In this document: in pieces, positions 46,238-48,969 of the stretch
How the letters are laid out: each line of letters opens with the position of its first letter
Position numbering within the stretch: the first letter of the stretch is position 1
From: Desulfobacterium sp.
GTDB taxonomy: Bacteria > Desulfobacterota > Desulfobacteria > Desulfobacterales > Desulfobacteraceae
Direction: 5' to 3'
DNA: 48,969 nt
Assembly: GCA_016342325.1 (NCBI GenBank)
Contig: JAEINR010000047.1
Coordinates: forward strand, 1-48,969
Position numbers and translations under genes: made by a program
Notes under the pieces: generated by a model
Seen by the model: only the letters and a program-made list of their open reading frames with translations
Databases searched by the model: none
Told to the model about the DNA's origin: nothing

Positions 46238-46255
46238 CGCATAACTAAATATACG
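46238..46255. promoter_or_regulatory. Candidate activator binding site, CGCATA-N6-TATACG, distal copy
   Basis: The same arms as 46170-46187; only the 6-nt spacer differs (ACTAAA against AACAAA). About 190 bp upstream of the promoter. Confidence 0.6.
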
Positions 46256-46296
46256 CCAGGGACACAAAAGATATTCATCCCATTGAAATCCAGGTG

Positions 46297-46322
46297 CCAA
46301 TAAAGATCATCGCTTTTATTGG
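46297..46322 (-). terminator. Possible terminator hairpin of the sigma54 activator gene
   Basis: CCAATAAAG pairs with CTTTTATTGG with one bulge, 80 bp after the stop of the activator gene. There is no T tract. The rest of 45960-46401 holds only the promoter and dyads above. Confidence 0.4.
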
Positions 46323-46401
46323 TCTTCGCATATGAATTGATATCATTTCTTACGAATAGGGGTAAAGCGGGTATCAGCTCAAGTGCGAACATCTATAACG
46401 A

Positions 46402-47793
46402 TCAGGTATGGATATGGTTCTTCTTCATCATTGCAGAAAAATTTGACCGCTGCATTCCCACGGCCTTGGCTGCCCGGGTGATGTTTCCCCCGGCCTCCCC
46501 AAGGGCCCGCACCAGGAACGCGCATTCGATGGGAGCGAAGTTATCCTCAAGAAAACGCTTTTTCGCCGTTTTCAACTCTTCCAGGCTTATAGGAACCGAA
46601 TGGGAGAGTTCCAGGGGCTTTACTTCCAGGTTGTCCATGAGCGCCCGATGATCGAGCTGATCCGCATCGCACATGATCACAAGCCGTTCAACCACGTTTT
46701 TCAGCTGCCGGACATTACCGGGCCAGTCAAAGTTGACAAGGGCCCCGAGGGCGTCATCGGAAAATCCATCAATGGTTTTCTGGGCCTTACGGCAGAAGAG
46801 CCTCAAAAAATGGTAGGCGATTCCCGGGATATCCCCCCGCCGATCCCTGAGGGGAGGAATATGAATGGGAAAAACGTTCAACCGATAGAAGAGATCCTCC
46901 CGGAATGTTCCCTCTTTCACCATTTCTGCAAGATCCCTGTTGGTGGCCGCAACAACCCGGGCCCGGGTATGGCCGATCCGGCTCGATCCCACAGGTTTAT
47001 ACTCTCCGGTCTCAAGGACCCGCAACAGCTTTCCCTGGATATCAAGATCCAGGTTGCCCACCTCATCCAAAAAGAGGGTTCCGTCGCTGGCCGCCTCAAA
47101 AATACCACTCTTGTTGGTATCGGCCCCGGTATAGGCGCCCCTGACATGGCCAAAGAGCTCACTCTCCATGACCGTGGATGAGAACGTGCTGCAGTCAACG
47201 GCCAGGAACCGACATGACGCCCGGGTGCTCCTCACATGGATGGCATTGGCAAACAGCTCTTTTCCGGTGCCGCTCTCACCGTCCAGCAGCACGGTGCTGT
47301 CCATGGGAGCCACCCGCTCGATCCGCTCGAAAACCTTACGGATATTCGGGTTTTCGCCAATGATATTGCTGAAATCGAATTTATCATAAAGCTGCTTTTT
47401 CAGCGAATGATTCTCCTTGATCAGCTTGATGCTTTCAAGGGCCTTCACAACGGCACCAAGGAGCTGCTCCTCGCTAAAGGGCTTGGTGATAAAATCAAAG
47501 GCGCCGCTCTTCATTGCCTCGACGGCGTTGTCCACGGTTCCGTTGCCCGTCATAACCACCGCAGCAACATCGATGCCGCTTTGTTTCAGGGTTTTGAGGA
47601 TATCGATGCCGCTGATATGGGGGAACTGGATGTCCAGGAGCACAAGATCAAAGGGAGTGTCCAGCAGCATTTTCAGCCCCTCCCTGCCCGAGGTGGCCCC
47701 CGCCACCGCATACCCCTGTTCTGAGAGAATCATCTTGCATCCACTCACAATGGCAGGCTCGTCATCAACAACCAGAATCTTTGAATCCATCAT
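46402..47793 (-). CDS. NtrC-family sigma54-dependent response regulator
   Basis: 463 aa: receiver (about 5-120; VVDDEP, phosphoacceptor in LVLLDIQFP, KPFSEEQ), AAA+ domain (GESGTGKE, GTLFLDEVGN) and a Fis-type HTH (NITRAAKAVGMQRSNFSAMM). The sigma54-contact loop is GAYTGA, a permitted variant. The ATG at 47793 has AGGTGG at 9 nt; a GTG at 47805 is also possible. Its gene lies between a sigma54 promoter driving the hdr-fdh operon on one side and another driving the gene at 48180 on the other. It is the obvious candidate to control both, phosphorylated perhaps by the operon's own kinase. Confidence 0.93.
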   Translation of the reverse strand: MMDSKILVVDDEPAIVSGCKMILSEQGYAVAGATSGREGLKMLLDTPFDLVLLDIQFPHISGIDILKTLKQSGIDVAAVVMTGNGTVDNAVEAMKSGAFDFITKPFSEEQLLGAVVKALESIKLIKENHSLKKQLYDKFDFSNIIGENPNIRKVFERIERVAPMDSTVLLDGESGTGKELFANAIHVRSTRASCRFLAVDCSTFSSTVMESELFGHVRGAYTGADTNKSGIFEAASDGTLFLDEVGNLDLDIQGKLLRVLETGEYKPVGSSRIGHTRARVVAATNRDLAEMVKEGTFREDLFYRLNVFPIHIPPLRDRRGDIPGIAYHFLRLFCRKAQKTIDGFSDDALGALVNFDWPGNVRQLKNVVERLVIMCDADQLDHRALMDNLEVKPLELSHSVPISLEELKTAKKRFLEDNFAPIECAFLVRALGEAGGNITRAAKAVGMQRSNFSAMMKKNHIHT

Positions 47794-48094
47794 CTCTCTA
47801 TCCACCTGTTATTCTTCATCCGTGCGTTAAAAGAACAGGTCCCCATACTCCTAGTAATAATCGGGCTGTACATTACAGGGATAGTGTTTTTCAGTCAACC
47901 CATGATCGGTCATTATTTCAACTAACAATCCTACCGGGGTTAGCCCCACCCGGATGACGGCCCCGAACCCTATGGACCTGTCCCCCTTTTTTCATGCATT
48001 TGGGAATTTTATTTCCTAATCACGCATCGATCTTTTGGAATTGAGACGTTGAACCCCTTACCCTGCAAGGCATTGCCACAAGGTGGTATAACTA

Positions 48095-48110
48095 AGGCAC
48101 AACAATTGCA
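48095..48110 (+). promoter_or_regulatory. Sigma54 promoter of the gene at 48180
   Basis: AGGCACAACAATTGCA: GG (48096-48097) and GC (48108-48109) are exactly 10 nt apart, the -12 TTGCA is perfect and the -24 box differs from TGGCAC by one base. The rest of the 386-bp gap (47794-48179) shows no ORF and no clear copy of the CGCATA dyad. Confidence 0.75.
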
Positions 48111-48179
48111 GAATCTAAAAGGTTGAATATTTTAAAACAACCACAGAGCTTCTCTGTCAAAAGGCTCGGGAGGTTAAGA

Positions 48180-48923
48180 GTGGGCACAGACGTAATTAAA
48201 CACAAATCATATTCCGACAGGATCTGGTTGATATCCAACGGATGGGACTCGTCCCTCGATCTTGACCAGATCTTTCCCGGACTCGAAATCGATTCCGTAA
48301 GGGAGTACAGGATCAGCGATCTTGCAAACTACATGATCAACCCCAATCCCATCAAAGTGAACAACCGGCTGATAGGATGCGAAATTATCCATCGAAAGTC
48401 CGGGTGGCAGGCGATAAAGCAGCGGATGAGTACCGTTTTTTCAAAGAACGGGGTGGACGATCCCCCCAAAGCGGATCCCCAGGGAAAGCTCCTTATTTCC
48501 AGTATCCTTCCCGGCGCTTGCGCCGCCACGACCAAAGCCTTGAACACCCACATCAGCCGTATCTACGATCTGCTGACCCCCTTTGACACCTTGATCCAAA
48601 AGATCTCCAACCTTGATAAAGCCACGGTTCTCGACATCAACGGCATCTGCGAGGACCTGGAGGGAAACCGTTCGTTCATGCGCATCGCAGGACCTGTGGA
48701 AGATAAGATAAACTTTATCGCCCACAACCTGTCGAAGGAGATCCAGGTGCTGGTGGAAAAGGCCCATTTCAGCGAAGGTTTGTTTGAAATGCGGGCATTT
48801 GACTTCCAGGGGTACAATCCTGACAACCACCACCGCCTGGTGAAATTCACTCAAAACGGCAAACCAGTCCTCTGTACCATCACCCATGACAACAAGTTCA
48901 GAGCTCCTGACATAAGGGGCTGA
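48180..48923 (+). CDS. Hypothetical protein under sigma54 control
   Basis: 247 aa; I do not recognise the family. It has no signal peptide or TM segment. The N-terminal part contains YSDRIWLISNGWDSSLDLDQ. The middle is helical (ISRIYDLLTPFDTLIQKISNL), and the C-terminal part contains IAHNLSKEIQVLVEKAHFSEG and a His-rich NPDNHHRLV. The GTG at 48180 has GGGAGG 6 nt upstream, much better than the TTG at 48123. The sigma54 promoter about 70 bp upstream and the divergent activator gene tie it to the regulon of the hdr-fdh operon. The last codons share a 17-bp run with the broken end of corA. Confidence 0.65.
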   Translation: MGTDVIKHKSYSDRIWLISNGWDSSLDLDQIFPGLEIDSVREYRISDLANYMINPNPIKVNNRLIGCEIIHRKSGWQAIKQRMSTVFSKNGVDDPPKADPQGKLLISSILPGACAATTKALNTHISRIYDLLTPFDTLIQKISNLDKATVLDINGICEDLEGNRSFMRIAGPVEDKINFIAHNLSKEIQVLVEKAHFSEGLFEMRAFDFQGYNPDNHHRLVKFTQNGKPVLCTITHDNKFRAPDIRG

Positions 48924-48969
48924 AAACCCTATTGTTATTGACTTTTTGCTAAGAATGATATAAGTTTGA

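Noticed and set aside
46204-46392. 62-codon minus-strand frame after the sigma54 activator gene
   Set aside because: No ribosome site; it overlaps a hairpin and the distal CGCATA dyad, which are better explained as regulatory.
48938-48964. TTGACT...TATAAG at the right edge as a promoter for the next gene
   Set aside because: The spacer is only 15 nt and no downstream gene is visible in the window.
1-48969. tRNA, rRNA, CRISPR array or prophage
   Set aside because: No cloverleaf-like stretch, ribosomal sequence, regularly spaced repeat or phage gene was seen on either strand; a tRNA scan was not run.

Overview
The window looks like chromosome from a strictly anaerobic sulfate-reducing deltaproteobacterium of the Desulfobacteraceae type (Desulfobacterium/Desulforapulum-like). 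The grounds are a selenocysteine-containing HdrA/MvhD/FdhB/FdhA operon, two AMP-forming acyl-CoA ligases, many sigma54-type regulators and dCache chemoreceptors. The genus is an inference from gene content; no search was run. No rRNA, tRNA or CRISPR array was seen.

Left part (1-20.6 kb): a broken corA, the outer-membrane phospholipase pldA, a large MscS/MscK-type channel with no clear start codon, and an SLC12-type cation-chloride cotransporter. An EAL-HDOD signalling gene follows, bracketed by two ~100-bp direct copies of the gpsA promoter and start region. Then come gpsA-tatD, an acyl-CoA ligase, an XRE-cupin regulator with a second acyl-CoA ligase, yhbY with a Cys-rich protein, a kinase-fold-like hypothetical, an MBL hydrolase, a LOG-family protein and a GAF-YeiH fusion exporter.

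Middle (20.6-36.7 kb): two tandem paralogous chemoreceptors lie downstream of a PAS-sigma54 activator. A candidate -24/-12 promoter and two related GGGGAAT-N-A(C/T)TCCCC dyads precede the second receptor gene. Further on are a 77-aa protein and a periplasmic binding protein, divergently transcribed, each preceded by a similar short hairpin. These are followed by a deletion-scarred fdhA remnant, a probable export/maturation cluster (thioredoxin-fold protein, FtsX permease, LolD-like ATPase), and a Zn/Mn/Fe-type ABC importer whose permease is fused to a DtxR-like repressor.

Right part (36.8-49 kb): a transposase relic, then a minus-strand operon reading response regulator, GAF histidine kinase, response regulator, HdrA, MvhD, FdhB-like protein, FdhA. 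HdrA, MvhD and FdhA are each interrupted by one in-frame UGA at a conserved Cys/Sec position and are best read as selenoproteins. Each UGA is followed 12-16 nt later by a hairpin resembling a bacterial SECIS element. A near-consensus sigma54 promoter and two CGCATA-N6-TATACG dyads precede the operon, and an NtrC-family activator gene lies next to them. A second sigma54-type promoter precedes a divergent gene of unknown function at the right edge. The simplest reading is a formate-linked, flavin-based electron-bifurcating or confurcating complex under dedicated two-component and sigma54 control.
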